A stretch of 64,000 nt of DNA, from positions 185,074 through 249,073 of the forward strand of contig NZ_QAIG01000007.1 in NCBI RefSeq assembly GCF_003060885.1. Direction: 5' to 3'. A program made the translations under genes and the position numbers. The notes below the pieces were generated by a model. That model was not told the origin of the DNA. It was given only the letters and a program-made list of their open reading frames with translations, and did no database searches. This DNA is from Pseudomonas sp. HMWF032. Its GTDB lineage: Bacteria; Pseudomonadota; Gammaproteobacteria; Pseudomonadales; Pseudomonadaceae. Shown in pieces: positions 26,380 to 36,325 of this stretch (position 1 is the first letter of the stretch; each line of letters starts with the position of its first letter).

Positions 26380-27432
26380 TCAATCATCGTCACGGGCAAA
26401 CAGATCGGCAGTAGGCAACTCGCCCATGCGTTTGGGTATATTGAGACCGAAATGCAGGTAGGCATGCCGTGTTACCACCCGCCCACGCGGGGTGCGCATG
26501 ATATAGCCTTGCTGGATCAAATAGGGCTCAAGAACGTCCTCAATGGTGTGACGCTCTTCACTGATGGCGGCAGCCAGGTTGTCGACCCCCACCGGGCCAC
26601 CGTCGAACTTCTCGATCATGGTCAGCAGTAGACGTCGATCCTGGTGATCGAAGCCACGCTCGTCGACGTCGAGCAGGTTCAGCGCGAGATCGGCGATGGG
26701 ACGTGTGATATCCCCCTGCCCGCGCACTTCGGCAAAATCGCGCACACGCCGCAGCAGACGGTTGGCAATACGTGGCGTACCGCGCGCCCGACGGGCAATC
26801 TCGAAGGCACCATGGGACTCGATGGACAGGCCGAGAATCCCCGCCGAACGCATGACGATGGTCGCCAGGTCTTCGGTGTTATAGAACTCCAGGCGCTGCA
26901 CAATGCCGAAGCGATCACGCAGCGGATTGGTCAGCATGCCGGCGCGCGTGGTGGCACCGACTAGGGTAAAAGGCGGCAGATCGAGCTTGATCGAGCGCGC
27001 GGCCGGGCCTTCGCCGATCATGATGTCGAGCTGAAAGTCCTCCATGGCCGGGTACAGCACTTCCTCGACAATCGGTGACAGGCGATGAATCTCATCGATA
27101 AACAACACATCACCCGGCTCAAGATTGGTCAGCAGCGCCGCCAGATCGCCCGGCCGCTCCAGCACCGGTCCCGAGGTGCTCTTGATCGAAACATTCATTT
27201 CCTGCGCAATGATATTGGCCAAGGTGGTCTTGCCCAGACCGGGCGGCCCGAAGATCAGGGTGTGATCGAGCGCTTCGCTGCGCCCACGAGCGGCCTGGAT
27301 AAACAGCTCCATCTGCTCGCGCACACTCGGCTGACCGATGTATTCGGCCAGTTTCAGCGGGCGAATGGCACGATCCACCTGCTCATCACGGTCGCGGGTG
27401 GTCGCGGTAATCAGACGATCGGCTTCTAACAC
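26380..27432 (-). CDS. ruvB: Holliday junction branch migration ATPase RuvB
   Basis: RuvB is the AAA+ motor that drives branch migration with RuvA. The 350-residue protein has Walker [12 protein letters not shown], Walker [10 protein letters not shown], sensor I VGATTRAG and the C-terminal winged helix ([20 protein letters not shown]). It starts with GTG overlapping the ruvA stop by one base. Together with ruvA and ruvC it forms the complete resolvasome operon. Confidence 0.98.
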   Translation of the reverse strand: MLEADRLITATTRDRDEQVDRAIRPLKLAEYIGQPSVREQMELFIQAARGRSEALDHTLIFGPPGLGKTTLANIIAQEMNVSIKSTSGPVLERPGDLAALLTNLEPGDVLFIDEIHRLSPIVEEVLYPAMEDFQLDIMIGEGPAARSIKLDLPPFTLVGATTRAGMLTNPLRDRFGIVQRLEFYNTEDLATIVMRSAGILGLSIESHGAFEIARRARGTPRIANRLLRRVRDFAEVRGQGDITRPIADLALNLLDVDERGFDHQDRRLLLTMIEKFDGGPVGVDNLAAAISEERHTIEDVLEPYLIQQGYIMRTPRGRVVTRHAYLHFGLNIPKRMGELPTADLFARDDD

Positions 27433-28037
27433 TAGACCATTCCCTTCAGGGCTCGACGAATCATATCTTCACTGCTCAAACCGTCTTCCTTAATCGCTGA
27501 GACGGCGCGACTGGCTTCCTGGGGTTTGTAGCCGAGCGAAATAAGTGCACTGACCGCATCATTCTCCGCGCTTGAGACTGCACTCCCCCCACGAGGTTCA
27601 ACCACCAGGGTCGACATGCCCGGTAGAGTTTCCCAGGCTTTGAAGCGGTCTTTCAGCTCAACCAGCAGGCGCTCGGCGGTTTTCTTGCCAACGCCTGGGA
27701 TCTTCACCAGCACCGACGTGTCCTGCGCCTGCACACAACGCACTAACTCATCGACCTCAAGGCCAGACATCAGGGCCAGCGCCAGTTTCGGGCCAACCCC
27801 ATTAAGGCGGATCAACTCGCGAAACAGCTCGCGCTCACGCTTTTCAAAAAAGCCATACAACAGATGCGCATCCTCGCGCACCACCAGATGGGTGTGCAGG
27901 GTCAACGGCTCACCGACGGCGGGCAAACGGTACAGGGTGGTCATGGGCACTTCCAGCTCATAACCCAAACCATTTATGTCAAGAATCACATAGGGCGGCT
28001 GCTTTTCCGCCAGGGTGCCACGCAAACGTCCGATCAC
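27432..28037 (-). CDS. ruvA: Holliday junction DNA helicase RuvA
   Basis: RuvA tetramers bind four-way junctions and load RuvB. The 201-residue protein has the N-terminal OB fold ([20 protein letters not shown]), two helix-hairpin-helix motifs ([18 protein letters not shown] and [18 protein letters not shown]) and a C-terminal RuvB-binding domain ([19 protein letters not shown]). The start codon is GTG. It lies 23 bp after ruvC. Confidence 0.98.
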   Translation of the reverse strand: MIGRLRGTLAEKQPPYVILDINGLGYELEVPMTTLYRLPAVGEPLTLHTHLVVREDAHLLYGFFEKRERELFRELIRLNGVGPKLALALMSGLEVDELVRCVQAQDTSVLVKIPGVGKKTAERLLVELKDRFKAWETLPGMSTLVVEPRGGSAVSSAENDAVSALISLGYKPQEASRAVSAIKEDGLSSEDMIRRALKGMV

Positions 28038-28060
28038 CGCTGCTTTCCTTAAAAGTTACG

Positions 28061-28585
28061 TTACAACCGAAGGCGACCCGCGCGCCGCTTGGCCCCAGCC
28101 AGGCCATGGGGAATCAGACTCTGCCGGTGGTGCGCATGACAAAGTGCAATCGCCAGGGCGTCGGAGGCATCAATCTGTGGTTTTTGCACCAGTTTGAGCA
28201 GGTGCATGACCATCATCTGCACCTGCTCCTTATCCGCCCCGCCCGTGCCGGCAATCGCTTGCTTGACCTGGGTCGCGGTGTACTCGGCGATATCCAACCC
28301 CGCTTCCATTCCCGCGACGATGGCCACACCGCGCGCCTGACCGAGCTTGAGCGCGGAATCCGGGTTACGCGCCATAAACACCTGCTCGATGCCCATGGTC
28401 ACCGGCCCGTAGGTTTCGATCACCTCGCGCACCCCGCGAAACACCACCTGCAACCGCTCTGGCATCGAACCGTTGCCCGTGCGAATGCAGCCAGAGGCCA
28501 CATATTCGCAGTTACGCCCGGTATCACGCACCACACCGTAACCGGTGATACGTGAACCGGGGTCGATGCCAAGAATCAAGGTCAT
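28061..28585 (-). CDS. ruvC: Crossover junction endodeoxyribonuclease RuvC
   Basis: RuvC cleaves Holliday junctions symmetrically. The 174-residue protein begins with [17 protein letters not shown], containing the first catalytic Asp, has the conserved Glu in [20 protein letters not shown] and the last acidic residues in [17 protein letters not shown]. It heads the ruvCAB operon, with a terminator separating it from the upstream yebC gene. Confidence 0.98.
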   Translation of the reverse strand: MTLILGIDPGSRITGYGVVRDTGRNCEYVASGCIRTGNGSMPERLQVVFRGVREVIETYGPVTMGIEQVFMARNPDSALKLGQARGVAIVAGMEAGLDIAEYTATQVKQAIAGTGGADKEQVQMMVMHLLKLVQKPQIDASDALAIALCHAHHRQSLIPHGLAGAKRRAGRLRL

Positions 28586-28762
28586 GCCTTACGCCCACTC
28601 AAGGCACCAGCCACTTAGCCAGCACACTGTCTATTTATCCAGCTCGCGAGTATAGAGCCGGCCTGAGCCTGCGTCACCCAGGCGCAGCCTATAAAAGTGA
28701 CCGCACATCATTCATATAAGGTCACGGCGGCATACCGCATAGCCGTCATGGGCAGCCTCCAT

Positions 28763-28807
28763 AAAAAAGCCGGAGCGCTCAGGCCAACGACCTGAATACC
28801 TCCGGCT
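28763..28807 (-). terminator. Rho-independent terminator after yebC
   Basis: On the minus strand AGCCGGAG (complement strand of 28800-28807) pairs with CTCCGGCT (28768-28775), with an internal CAGG/CCTG stem, followed by six T residues. It lies about 18 bp after the yebC stop and separates it from ruvC. Confidence 0.85.
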
Positions 28808-28824
28808 CGGATACCCGCACACAA

Positions 28825-29574
28825 TCAGCCAAGCTGCTCCATGAGCTCATCAGGAATCTCGGCGTTGTGATAGACCTCCTGCACATCATCAAGGTCTTCG
28901 AGCATGTCGATCAGTTTGATGAATTTCTGCGCCGTTTCCAGGTCGGTAATCGGCGCGCTGATCGACGGGATCATGGCGATTTCCGCCTCTGCAGCCTTGA
29001 AACCAGCCGCACTGAGCGCCTCGTTGACCCCATGAAAATCGGCAAAGCTGGTGGACACCAGTGCCGAGCCATCTTCAGCCATCTCAACGTCGTCCGCACC
29101 GGCTTCCAGCGCGGCCTCCATGAGTGCATCTTCGCTTACGCCAGCGGCAAAACTGATCTGCCCTTTACGGTCAAACATATAAGCCACAGAGCCATCCGTA
29201 CCGAGATTGCCACCGCATTTCGTGAAGGCATGACGCACTTCGGCGGCGGTGCGGTTACGGTTGTCGGTCATGGCCTCGACGATAATCGCCACACCACCCG
29301 GCGCGTAGCCTTCGTAGCTCAGCTCAGCAACATTGTCGGCTTCGTTATTGCCTGCGCCACGCGCGATGGCACGGTCAATCACATCGCGCGACATGTTGTT
29401 GGTCAGCGCTTTATCCACGGCCAACCGTAAACGTGGGTTATCCGCCGGGATCGGGCCACCATGTTTGGAGGCGACCGTCAGCTCACGGATCAGTTTGGTG
29501 AAGATCTTGCCGCGTTTGGCGTCCTGACGCCCTTTGCGGTGCTTGATGTTGGCCCACTTGGAATGACCAGCCAT
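28825..29574 (-). CDS. YebC/PmpR family DNA-binding regulatory protein
   Basis: This 249-residue protein begins [20 protein letters not shown] and has the three-domain YebC fold, with [19 protein letters not shown] and the central [19 protein letters not shown]. In P. aeruginosa the orthologue PmpR represses the PQS quorum-sensing regulator; elsewhere YebC homologues have been linked to transcription control or to relief of ribosome stalling at proline stretches. The gene sits between aspS and ruvC, its usual place in Pseudomonas. The start at 29574 is fixed by conservation. Confidence 0.96.
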   Translation of the reverse strand: MAGHSKWANIKHRKGRQDAKRGKIFTKLIRELTVASKHGGPIPADNPRLRLAVDKALTNNMSRDVIDRAIARGAGNNEADNVAELSYEGYAPGGVAIIVEAMTDNRNRTAAEVRHAFTKCGGNLGTDGSVAYMFDRKGQISFAAGVSEDALMEAALEAGADDVEMAEDGSALVSTSFADFHGVNEALSAAGFKAAEAEIAMIPSISAPITDLETAQKFIKLIDMLEDLDDVQEVYHNAEIPDELMEQLG

Positions 29575-29643
29575 AACGCACTCCGGTTTTTCACATTCGG
29601 TATCGCGGCGTGAGAACTCGAGTCTCTCCAACCGCCATTAAAG

Positions 29644-29669
29644 AAGAAGCCTGGTAAACCAGGCTTCTT
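29644..29669. terminator. Hairpin terminator between aspS and yebC
   Basis: AAGAAGCCTGG at 29644-29654 pairs perfectly with CCAGGCTTCTT at 29659-29669 around a TAAA loop, 9 bp after the aspS stop on the minus strand; it is flanked by CTTTAA on that strand. Confidence 0.75.
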
Positions 29670-29677
29670 GTGACGCT

Positions 29678-31453
29678 TTATTCCGCTTTCGGCTGCTCGC
29701 GCAGGCGAATATGCAGTTCACGCAGCGACTTGTTGTCCACCTCACCCGGTGCCTGAGTCATGACGCAGGCCGCGCTCTGGGTTTTCGGGAAGGCAATCAC
29801 CTCACGGATCGACTGCGCGCCGGTCATCAGCATCACCAAACGATCCAGACCGAAGGCCAGACCACCATGGGGCGGCGCACCGAACTTCAGAGCGTCAAGG
29901 AGGAAGCCGAACTTCTCTTGCTGTTCGTCTTCGCTGATGCCCAGCACACGGAACACGGTCTGCTGCATGGCCTTGTCGTGGATACGGATCGAACCGCCAC
30001 CCAACTCGGTGCCGTTCAAGACCATGTCGTAAGCGCGTGACAGGGCTGCCGAGGGGTTGGCTTCCAATTCAGCCGGCGTGCACTTCGGCGCGGTGAACGG
30101 GTGGTGCATCGCGGTCAGGCTGCCGTCATCGTTCTCTTCGAACATCGGGAAGTCGACGACCCACAGCGGCGCCCACTCGCAGGTCAGCAGGTTGAGGTCA
30201 TGGCCCAGCTTGATGCGCAGAGCACCCAGTGCCTCGCTGACGATCTTGGCTTTATCAGCACCGAAGAACACGATGTCGCCATCGACAGCGCCGACGCGAT
30301 CGAGGATCACATTAATGTTGTCCAGCGGAATGTTTTTGACGATCGGTGACTGCAGGCCGTCCACACCATTGGCGCGCTCATTGACCTTGATGTAGGCCAG
30401 GCCTTTGGCACCGTAGATGCCAACGAATTTGGTGTACTCGTCGATCTTGCTGCGCGGCATGCTCGCCCCGCCCGGAACACGCAGCGCGGTCACGCGGCAT
30501 TTCGGATCGTTGGCCGGGCCGGCGAAGACCTTGAAATCGACGTCTTTGAGCTGGTCAGCCACATCCACCAGCTCCAGCGGGTTACGCAGGTCCGGCTTGT
30601 CTGAGCCGAAACGACGCATGGCTTCGGCCAGGGTCATGTGCGGCAGCTCACCAAACTCGACGTTCAGCACTTCTTTGAAGAGCTGGCGAATCATCTTCTC
30701 GGTGATGGCCATGATGTCGGCTTCATCGAGGAAACTGGTTTCGATGTCAATCTGGGTGAATTCCGGCTGGCGGTCAGCACGCAGATCTTCGTCACGGAAG
30801 CACTTGGCGATCTGATAGTAGCGGTCGAAGCCCGCCACCATCAGCAGTTGCTTGAACAGCTGTGGCGATTGCGGCAAAGCAAAGAAGCTGCCCGCGTGGG
30901 TGCGGCTCGGCACCAGGTAATCACGCGCGCCCTCAGGGGTGGCACGGGTGAGGATCGGCGTTTCCACGTCGAGGAAGCCGTTGTCATCCAAATAACGGCG
31001 GATGCTGCTGGTGATGCTCGAACGCAGCTTCAGCTTGGCCGCCATTTCCGGACGACGCAGGTCGATAAAGCGGTAGCGCAGGCGGGTTTCTTCGCCGACG
31101 TCGGTGTATTCGTTGAGTGGGAACGGCGGGGTTTCCGCCTCGTTCAGCACTTGCAGCTCGTAACCCAGCACTTCGATGGCGCCGGAGGCCATGTTGGCGT
31201 TGCCGGCACCGGCCGGACGCAGACGCACCTTACCGGTGATTTTCACCACATATTCACTACGTACTTTGTCGGCAGTGGCAAATGTCTCGGCACGATCCGG
31301 GTCGAATACCACCTGGGCCAGACCTTCACGGTCACGAATGTCGAGGAAAATCACCCCGCCATGGTCACGACGGCGATGTACCCAACCGCAAAGGGTGACT
31401 TCCTGGCCGTCCAGGCTCTCGTTCAGTTGGCCGCAATAATGGCTGCGCATCAT
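29678..31453 (-). CDS. aspS: Aspartyl-tRNA synthetase (non-discriminating type possible)
   Basis: This 591-residue class II synthetase charges tRNA-Asp. It has the N-terminal OB fold ([20 protein letters not shown]), motif 2 ([19 protein letters not shown]), the bacterial GAD insert and motif 3 ([16 protein letters not shown]). Two ATGs at 31453 and 31450 fit; [10 protein letters not shown] matches P. aeruginosa as I remember it. Pseudomonas AspRS is known to be non-discriminating and to make Asp-tRNA-Asn as well; whether this one does cannot be decided here. Confidence 0.97.
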   Translation of the reverse strand: MMRSHYCGQLNESLDGQEVTLCGWVHRRRDHGGVIFLDIRDREGLAQVVFDPDRAETFATADKVRSEYVVKITGKVRLRPAGAGNANMASGAIEVLGYELQVLNEAETPPFPLNEYTDVGEETRLRYRFIDLRRPEMAAKLKLRSSITSSIRRYLDDNGFLDVETPILTRATPEGARDYLVPSRTHAGSFFALPQSPQLFKQLLMVAGFDRYYQIAKCFRDEDLRADRQPEFTQIDIETSFLDEADIMAITEKMIRQLFKEVLNVEFGELPHMTLAEAMRRFGSDKPDLRNPLELVDVADQLKDVDFKVFAGPANDPKCRVTALRVPGGASMPRSKIDEYTKFVGIYGAKGLAYIKVNERANGVDGLQSPIVKNIPLDNINVILDRVGAVDGDIVFFGADKAKIVSEALGALRIKLGHDLNLLTCEWAPLWVVDFPMFEENDDGSLTAMHHPFTAPKCTPAELEANPSAALSRAYDMVLNGTELGGGSIRIHDKAMQQTVFRVLGISEDEQQEKFGFLLDALKFGAPPHGGLAFGLDRLVMLMTGAQSIREVIAFPKTQSAACVMTQAPGEVDNKSLRELHIRLREQPKAE

Positions 31454-31744
31454 GGTGGTAGTCGCTTCTCTTGAGTCTTGAATTCGTTGGGCCGCAGTGA
31501 CTGCGACGCTCGTTGGCCGGACAACCGGCTGGCGCAGGCGCCATTTTCTGCAATTGCGCTGCCTTTCAGGGGCGGTAACGACCAGCGGCGCATGCACAAC
31601 CGCCCGCCAAACCCCACAAAACGCGGCAAAGCGCGGGATTATATATGGTTAGACCGCCACTTGCAGCCGCCGGCCCACGCGCTTTTGCCAGCCCTTCTAT
31701 ACTCAGGCATGCAGCGCCCTGACCACAGAGATAGGGAGAGGCTT

Positions 31745-32863
31745 ATGGCCACGCCGAATCTGGCTGAAATACCCAGCGACTTACTGGCCGATTTTCGCCT
31801 GGAGTCCAGCGAACAGTTCCAGCGCTGCGAGCAGTTGCTGATCGAACTGGAACGCACGCCCGATGACAGCGAACGCCTACGTGAGCTGTTTCGCCTGGTA
31901 CACACCCTCAAGGGCAACCTCGGCTATATCGGCCTGGACGCATTGATGAAGGTGCCGCAGGCCATGGAAGATGTACTCGCGCGCCTGCGCGAAGCTCAAC
32001 TCGATTTCGACAGCCTGCTCGGCGATATCCTGCTGCTGACCCTCGACCACCTCAAAGAGCAGATCCGCCACGCCCTTGGCGGCCCCAAACCGCAACTAAG
32101 CACCGCGCAAAGCCAGGCACTCAGCCAGGCACTCAGCGCCCTGGCACTCGCCCCCAAAACGCAGCAAATTGGTATTCGCAGCGCTCTGTTGCAGCAACTT
32201 GACCCCAGCTCACGGCCGCCCGCACGTATCGTCACGAGCGAAACGGAAGCCACCGAACTGCTCAGACGCTACGGCATCGAGCCAGACGCCGACCTGCTGT
32301 TCTTTGTCGACCTGATGCAAGCCAGCGAACGCCGCTCGCATTTCTGGCAAGGACGCGGCCTGCGCCAACTGGACCTGGGCCTGGCGATCAACCAACACGG
32401 CGGCAGCCCCGAGCAACCCGCACAGCTGGCCGCCGCCATCTGCCTGCATGATCTCGGCATGGCCTTTCTGCCGCTGGACATGCTGCACAAAGATGCGCAT
32501 TTCAACCGTGAAGAACGCCGACAGATGCAGTCACACCCGCGCCTGGCCTATGACCTGCTCAAACGCATGCCGCGCTGGGACGCAGCGGCAGAAATCACTC
32601 TGCAGCACCAGGAGCATGCCGACGGCAGCGGCTACCCCAAAGGACTCAAGGAAATTGAAACCAGCCCCGGCGCCCTGATCATCAACATCGTCGACACCTT
32701 TGACGCCCGCACCCATGAGCGCGCGCATCAAACCTTGAACAAACGCCCACTGCTACGCGCCATTCTGGAAATCAACAACCTCGCCGGGCGACAGTTCAGC
32801 GCTCATTGGGTTGAGCTCTTTAACCAGACGCTGCAGCAATACCCAGAGTTGGCGCACCGCTGA
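31745..32863 (+). CDS. HPt domain fused to HD-GYP phosphodiesterase domain
   Basis: This 372-residue cytosolic protein joins an N-terminal histidine phosphotransfer domain, phospho-His53 in LVHTLKGNLGYIGL, to a C-terminal HD-GYP domain. The metal-binding HD pair is His235-Asp236 in LHDLGMAFLPLDML, a further HP lies in SHPRLAYDLLK, and the HHE-like region reads HQEHADGSGYPKGL with GYP at 296-298. HD-GYP enzymes hydrolyse cyclic di-GMP. There is no receiver domain, so phosphorylation through HPt may regulate the enzyme. The ATG at 31745 has a GGGAG site; the frame open further upstream overlaps the aspS promoter region. Confidence 0.87.
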   Translation: MATPNLAEIPSDLLADFRLESSEQFQRCEQLLIELERTPDDSERLRELFRLVHTLKGNLGYIGLDALMKVPQAMEDVLARLREAQLDFDSLLGDILLLTLDHLKEQIRHALGGPKPQLSTAQSQALSQALSALALAPKTQQIGIRSALLQQLDPSSRPPARIVTSETEATELLRRYGIEPDADLLFFVDLMQASERRSHFWQGRGLRQLDLGLAINQHGGSPEQPAQLAAAICLHDLGMAFLPLDMLHKDAHFNREERRQMQSHPRLAYDLLKRMPRWDAAAEITLQHQEHADGSGYPKGLKEIETSPGALIINIVDTFDARTHERAHQTLNKRPLLRAILEINNLAGRQFSAHWVELFNQTLQQYPELAHR

Positions 32864-33011
32864 TCCCTAGAACAATTGAACCCATGCCAAGCAATAGCCT
32901 CCAAGCATCACTTTCATTGATATAAACCACGATAAAGATCGGTAAAACCCATGGTAGTCTCTACCTATTAGCGGGCAGCCAAGCCCCGAGCCACCTGAGA
33001 GGAGAAATGGT

Positions 33012-33482
33012 ATGGAAATCAATATCGGAATTGCCGAGCAAGACCGCGCTGCCATCGCCGAAGGCCTTTCGCGCCTGCTTGCCGACACCTACACCCTGTA
33101 CTTGAAAACACACAATTTTCACTGGAACGTCACCGGCCCGATGTTCAACACCCTGCACCTGATGTTTGAAGGCCAGTACACCGAACTGTCGCTGGCTGTC
33201 GACCAGATTGCCGAACGCATCCGCGCCCTGGGCTTCCCGGCACCCGGCACCTACGCCGCCTACGCCCGCCTGTCATCGATTAAAGAGGAAGAAGGCGTGC
33301 CTGCCGCCCAGGACATGATCAAACAGTTGGTGCAAGGCCAGGAAGCAGTCGTCCGTACCGCGCGTGGTATTTTCCCGCTACTGGACAAAGTCAGCGACGA
33401 ACCGACCGCAGACCTTCTGACCCAGCGCATGCAAGTCCATGAAAAAACCGCCTGGATGCTACGCAGCCTGCTCGCAGCTTAG
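33012..33482 (+). CDS. Dps-like DNA-binding ferritin
   Basis: This 156-residue protein forms the ferritin-like four-helix bundle. The ferroxidase-site residues lie in [20 protein letters not shown] and [20 protein letters not shown], which binds iron at subunit interfaces in Dps dodecamers. Family members oxidise iron with peroxide and protect DNA under stress. The ATG at 33012 follows GAGAGGAGAA. As I recall, P. aeruginosa carries an orthologue (PA0962) at the same position beside aspS. The AT-rich 148 bp upstream probably holds a stress promoter, but no specific operator was recognised. Confidence 0.92.
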   Translation: MEINIGIAEQDRAAIAEGLSRLLADTYTLYLKTHNFHWNVTGPMFNTLHLMFEGQYTELSLAVDQIAERIRALGFPAPGTYAAYARLSSIKEEEGVPAAQDMIKQLVQGQEAVVRTARGIFPLLDKVSDEPTADLLTQRMQVHEKTAWMLRSLLAA

Positions 33483-33493
33483 GTAAATCATGG

Positions 33494-33519
33494 AAAAGGC
33501 CCGTTTCTACGGGCCTTTT
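33494..33519 (+). terminator. Rho-independent terminator after the Dps-like gene
   Basis: AAAAGGCCCG at 33494-33503 pairs perfectly with CGGGCCTTTT at 33510-33519 around a six-base loop, 11 bp after the stop and ending in a T tract. Confidence 0.9.
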
Positions 33520-33581
33520 CCTATGCGCCAGGCAGCTGCTGTTCTATGCTTTGGCCAATTGCAACTTGATCTGTGACATGC

Positions 33582-34649
33582 ATGAACAACCCGAAAAAAG
33601 CCCCCAGCATTCTTGAGCTGTACCCCGAGGAAACCCGCGATGCTGCGGCACTCCTGAAAAAGGCGGTACCGCTGATGATGCGCCATGACATTCCACCGAC
33701 CCCCGTGCATTACGCCCTCTGGTACACCTATAGCAAAGGGCTGGAGCCTGAACTCAATCGCCGCCTAGACAAGACCGTCGCCGACTTTGACTGCTTCCCC
33801 CCTGAAACAGCAGCCAAACTCTTTCGTGACTACATCATTCACGGCGAACTCGAAGAAGCACGCGCAGGCCAGCAACAGGTCATCGAACTGGTCGATGACA
33901 TCGAAGGAAACGTATCGCGCAGCATCATTGGCAGTCGCAACTATCAGCTCAGCCTGGAGCACGGCCTCGCCGCCCTGCAGGAACCCATCATTGATGACCT
34001 GCCCAACGTACTGACAGAACTGCAGCAAAGCACCCAACTGATGCAGGACCAGCAGGATAAATTCCTCTATCGCCTGAATGCCGCCCAGCAGGAAATCAAA
34101 AGCCTGCGCAGCCAACTTGAGCGCGCGCATATTGCAGCCACCCTGGATAGCCTGACCCAGGTATTCAATCGCAATGCATTCAGCCGACTACTGGAACAAA
34201 CACTGAGCAGCGAACACGATGGCGTAGCCCTCGTCATGCTGGACATCGATCACTTCAAGCAATTCAACGATCAGTACGGCCACCCGCTGGGTGACCGCGT
34301 CCTACAACATGTTGGTCAACTGCTGCGCGACTTACTCCCCGCACGTGCGATTGCCGCACGATACGGCGGCGAAGAATTTTGCATCATCCTGCGCGACTGC
34401 TGCGATAACGCAACGGCTCATGCCTTTGCAGAACAGCTTCGTTTAAAGATCCAGTCATTGCGCATCAAAGTGCGTCGTACCGACGAGGTTCTTGACAGCA
34501 TTACCGCCTCATTTGGATATGCACTCGCAATTCCGGGAGACACCCTGGAAACACTGCTGACCAGAGCTGACGATGCGCTCTACCAAGCCAAACGCGAGGG
34601 TCGCAACCGAGTCAGCCCTTCGACCGACCAAACAGCGCTAAGGGCTTGA
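33582..34649 (+). CDS. Diguanylate cyclase (GGDEF domain)
   Basis: This 355-residue protein makes cyclic di-GMP. The C-terminal GGDEF domain runs from about residue 190 (LDSLTQVFNRNAFSRLLEQ) with the active-site signature RYGGEEFCIIL near 258-268 and the metal-binding DIDHFKQFND. The N-terminal 180 residues are helical (YPEETRDAAALLKKAVPLMM) with a predicted coiled coil before the catalytic domain, and no transmembrane segment. An inhibitory I-site RxxD just before GGEEF is not evident. A GTG at 33573 is an alternative start. Its neighbour at 31745 is an HD-GYP protein, so synthesis and breakdown genes lie close together. Confidence 0.93.
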   Translation: MNNPKKAPSILELYPEETRDAAALLKKAVPLMMRHDIPPTPVHYALWYTYSKGLEPELNRRLDKTVADFDCFPPETAAKLFRDYIIHGELEEARAGQQQVIELVDDIEGNVSRSIIGSRNYQLSLEHGLAALQEPIIDDLPNVLTELQQSTQLMQDQQDKFLYRLNAAQQEIKSLRSQLERAHIAATLDSLTQVFNRNAFSRLLEQTLSSEHDGVALVMLDIDHFKQFNDQYGHPLGDRVLQHVGQLLRDLLPARAIAARYGGEEFCIILRDCCDNATAHAFAEQLRLKIQSLRIKVRRTDEVLDSITASFGYALAIPGDTLETLLTRADDALYQAKREGRNRVSPSTDQTALRA

Positions 34650-34807
34650 TTGAGAACCCCTCTTCTTTACTGTTAAATACGCCCGCGTGACTGGGTTCTG
34701 TCCATACCCAAGCGCACGAGCTGGCATCTAGCGTCCTTCTGCAGGCAACATACCGACGCAACCCGCTCTTTTCTGATGGTTATTGAAATTAAGTGAGCTC
34801 ACTGAAC

Positions 34808-35410
34808 ATGTTGAAAATTGTCCACCTTCTGACGGGCGTCTTAGCCCTGCTGCTGTCCTTCGCGCCATCCTTCACTTCCGCTGCCGCATCGTTAGTGCAA
34901 CACCCTGAAGCCCTCAGTCTTGCGCTGTTCGGCTTCCTTAACCTGCTGCTCGCACCACAACTTCCAATCTGGCATGCAGGACTACGCCACCCCGCACAAA
35001 ACCTGGTCTCAGCCCTTCTGGTACTGGGCACACTATTGCAAGCACTGATCCTGCTCGCCCCGCTACCCGTAATCGCCGAACACCCGTCAAGCGCCTTTAG
35101 CCTCACTATCATCGCAGTTGCAGTCGCAATCCACCTCGCGACCAATCTGCGCCTTAAATCGCGCAGCAGCACAGCCCAGCACGACCTCGGAGACCGCGAG
35201 ACCGGCACTGTAAAGTGGTTTAACACCTCTAAAGGTTTCGGCTTTATCTCCCGCGACTCGGGTGACGATATCTTCGTGCACTTTCGCGCCATTCGCGGTG
35301 AAGGTCACCGTGTACTGGTCGAAGGCCAACGCGTTGAGTTCGCCGTCATGCAACGCGACAAAGGCTTGCAAGCCGAAGACGTCATCGCCGCACTGCCTGC
35401 ACGACGTTAA
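34808..35410 (+). CDS. Membrane-anchored cold-shock-domain protein
   Basis: The product (200 residues from the ATG, 205 from a GTG at 34793) has an N-terminal half with about four hydrophobic helices ([64 protein letters not shown]) and a C-terminal cold-shock domain from about residue 133. The RNA-binding motifs are KGFGFISRD and DIFVHFRAI. Cold-shock proteins bind single-stranded RNA or DNA; here the domain would be tethered to the inner membrane facing the cytoplasm. As I recall, P. aeruginosa has a similar gene beside its dps-like gene. Function is not established. Confidence 0.85.
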   Translation: MLKIVHLLTGVLALLLSFAPSFTSAAASLVQHPEALSLALFGFLNLLLAPQLPIWHAGLRHPAQNLVSALLVLGTLLQALILLAPLPVIAEHPSSAFSLTIIAVAVAIHLATNLRLKSRSSTAQHDLGDRETGTVKWFNTSKGFGFISRDSGDDIFVHFRAIRGEGHRVLVEGQRVEFAVMQRDKGLQAEDVIAALPARR

Positions 35411-35420
35411 TCGCATAAAC

Positions 35421-35451
35421 GCAAAAGGCCCGCACACTGCGGGCCTTTTGC
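35421..35451. terminator. Strong terminator between convergent genes
   Basis: GCAAAAGGCCCGCA at 35421-35434 pairs with TGCGGGCCTTTTGC at 35438-35451 around a CAC loop. It sits between the cold-shock-domain gene and minus-strand slyX and can serve both directions. Confidence 0.88.
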
Positions 35452-35464
35452 GTTTTACAGCTAA

Positions 35465-35671
35465 TCAATAATGGGGCGGCGGCGCCTCATCCTCAGCCAT
35501 TCCGAACTGCGAACTCACCTCATCTTGGCGCTTGATCAATGCTGCGACCTGCAACTGCAAGCGTTCCAGAAGACGCTGCTGCGCCACCAGCGCATCATTG
35601 AGCGCCTGAATAGTATCGTCCTGAAAAGCCAACCGGCTTTGCAAGTCGTTGATGCGCTCTTCTACTTCCAC
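35465..35671 (-). CDS. slyX: SlyX protein
   Basis: This 68-residue protein is almost entirely coiled coil ([38 protein letters not shown]) and ends in Pro-Pro-Pro-His-Tyr, the hallmark of SlyX. Its function is unknown; relatives form trimeric coiled coils. The start codon is GTG, three bases after the HIT-family stop, so the two genes are in one operon. Confidence 0.93.
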   Translation of the reverse strand: MEVEERINDLQSRLAFQDDTIQALNDALVAQQRLLERLQLQVAALIKRQDEVSSQFGMAEDEAPPPHY

Positions 35672-35674
35672 CGG

Positions 35675-36100
35675 TCAACTCTCAGCAAAACAAAAATCCC
35701 CGGTCAAAACCAGGCGTAAACGGGCTTTCAGCGCGGCCAATTGCTCAGGCGTGTAGGCCTGCGCCGGATGCTTGCCCCACACGGGCGCCGGCCAAGCCGC
35801 ATCCTCGCGACGCCGCACGATGACATGCATGTGCAGTTGACTGACCATATTGCCCAAGGTCGCGACATTCATCTTGTCTGCCGCAAAACAGTCCTTGAGC
35901 ACCTCGGCAAGGCCGCTGGTTTCCCGCCAGAGCTGCAGCTGATCAGCCGCATCCAACTGAAACAACTCGCTGACATCTTCACGACGCGGCACCAGGATAA
36001 ACCAAGGGTACTGCACATCATTCATCAACAGCAGGCTGCATAACGGGTAATCACCCATCCAGACAGTGTCCTGCTGCAAACGCGAATCCAGAATAAACAT
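35675..36100 (-). CDS. HIT family protein
   Basis: This 141-residue histidine-triad hydrolase acts on nucleotide conjugates in known relatives. The catalytic HxHxH-like motif is QLHMHVIVRR, with the third His replaced by Val-Arg context as in related bacterial HIT-like proteins, and the fold begins with FILDSRLQQDTVWMGDYPL. It is followed immediately by slyX. The same pair occurs in P. aeruginosa. Confidence 0.88.
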   Translation of the reverse strand: MFILDSRLQQDTVWMGDYPLCSLLLMNDVQYPWFILVPRREDVSELFQLDAADQLQLWRETSGLAEVLKDCFAADKMNVATLGNMVSQLHMHVIVRRREDAAWPAPVWGKHPAQAYTPEQLAALKARLRLVLTGDFCFAES

Positions 36101-36130
36101 AACGACCTACCTTTAAGAAACCCCACTAAC

Positions 36131-36325
36131 TCAGTTCAGGCTGAAATCGAACGAGCCAAGCGGCGGTGCCTGAAACCTGAGCAGCCAACTGACTACCAAA
36201 CCAAAGCCAATAAACACTGCCTGCGCAGGATACGCCGAAGCCGAAAACACAGCACCCACGATCAACCCTACTGCCACGCACCAATACACAGCACCCACCA
36301 AAGCCACCCCAGGCGCACGCACCAA
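36131..36325 (-). CDS. Small putative two-helix membrane protein
   Basis: The frame gives 64 residues starting from GTG, with AAGGA about nine bases upstream. Two hydrophobic stretches (ALVGAVYWCVAVGLIVGAVF and AVFIGFGLVVSWLLRF) flank a short polar turn, and the C terminus is polar. The overlapping 102-residue frame in another phase is Cys-rich and not protein-like. It ends 30 bp before the HIT-family gene on the same strand, so it could lead that operon. No homologue is recognised. Confidence 0.45.
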   Translation of the reverse strand: MVRAPGVALVGAVYWCVAVGLIVGAVFSASAYPAQAVFIGFGLVVSWLLRFQAPPLGSFDFSLN

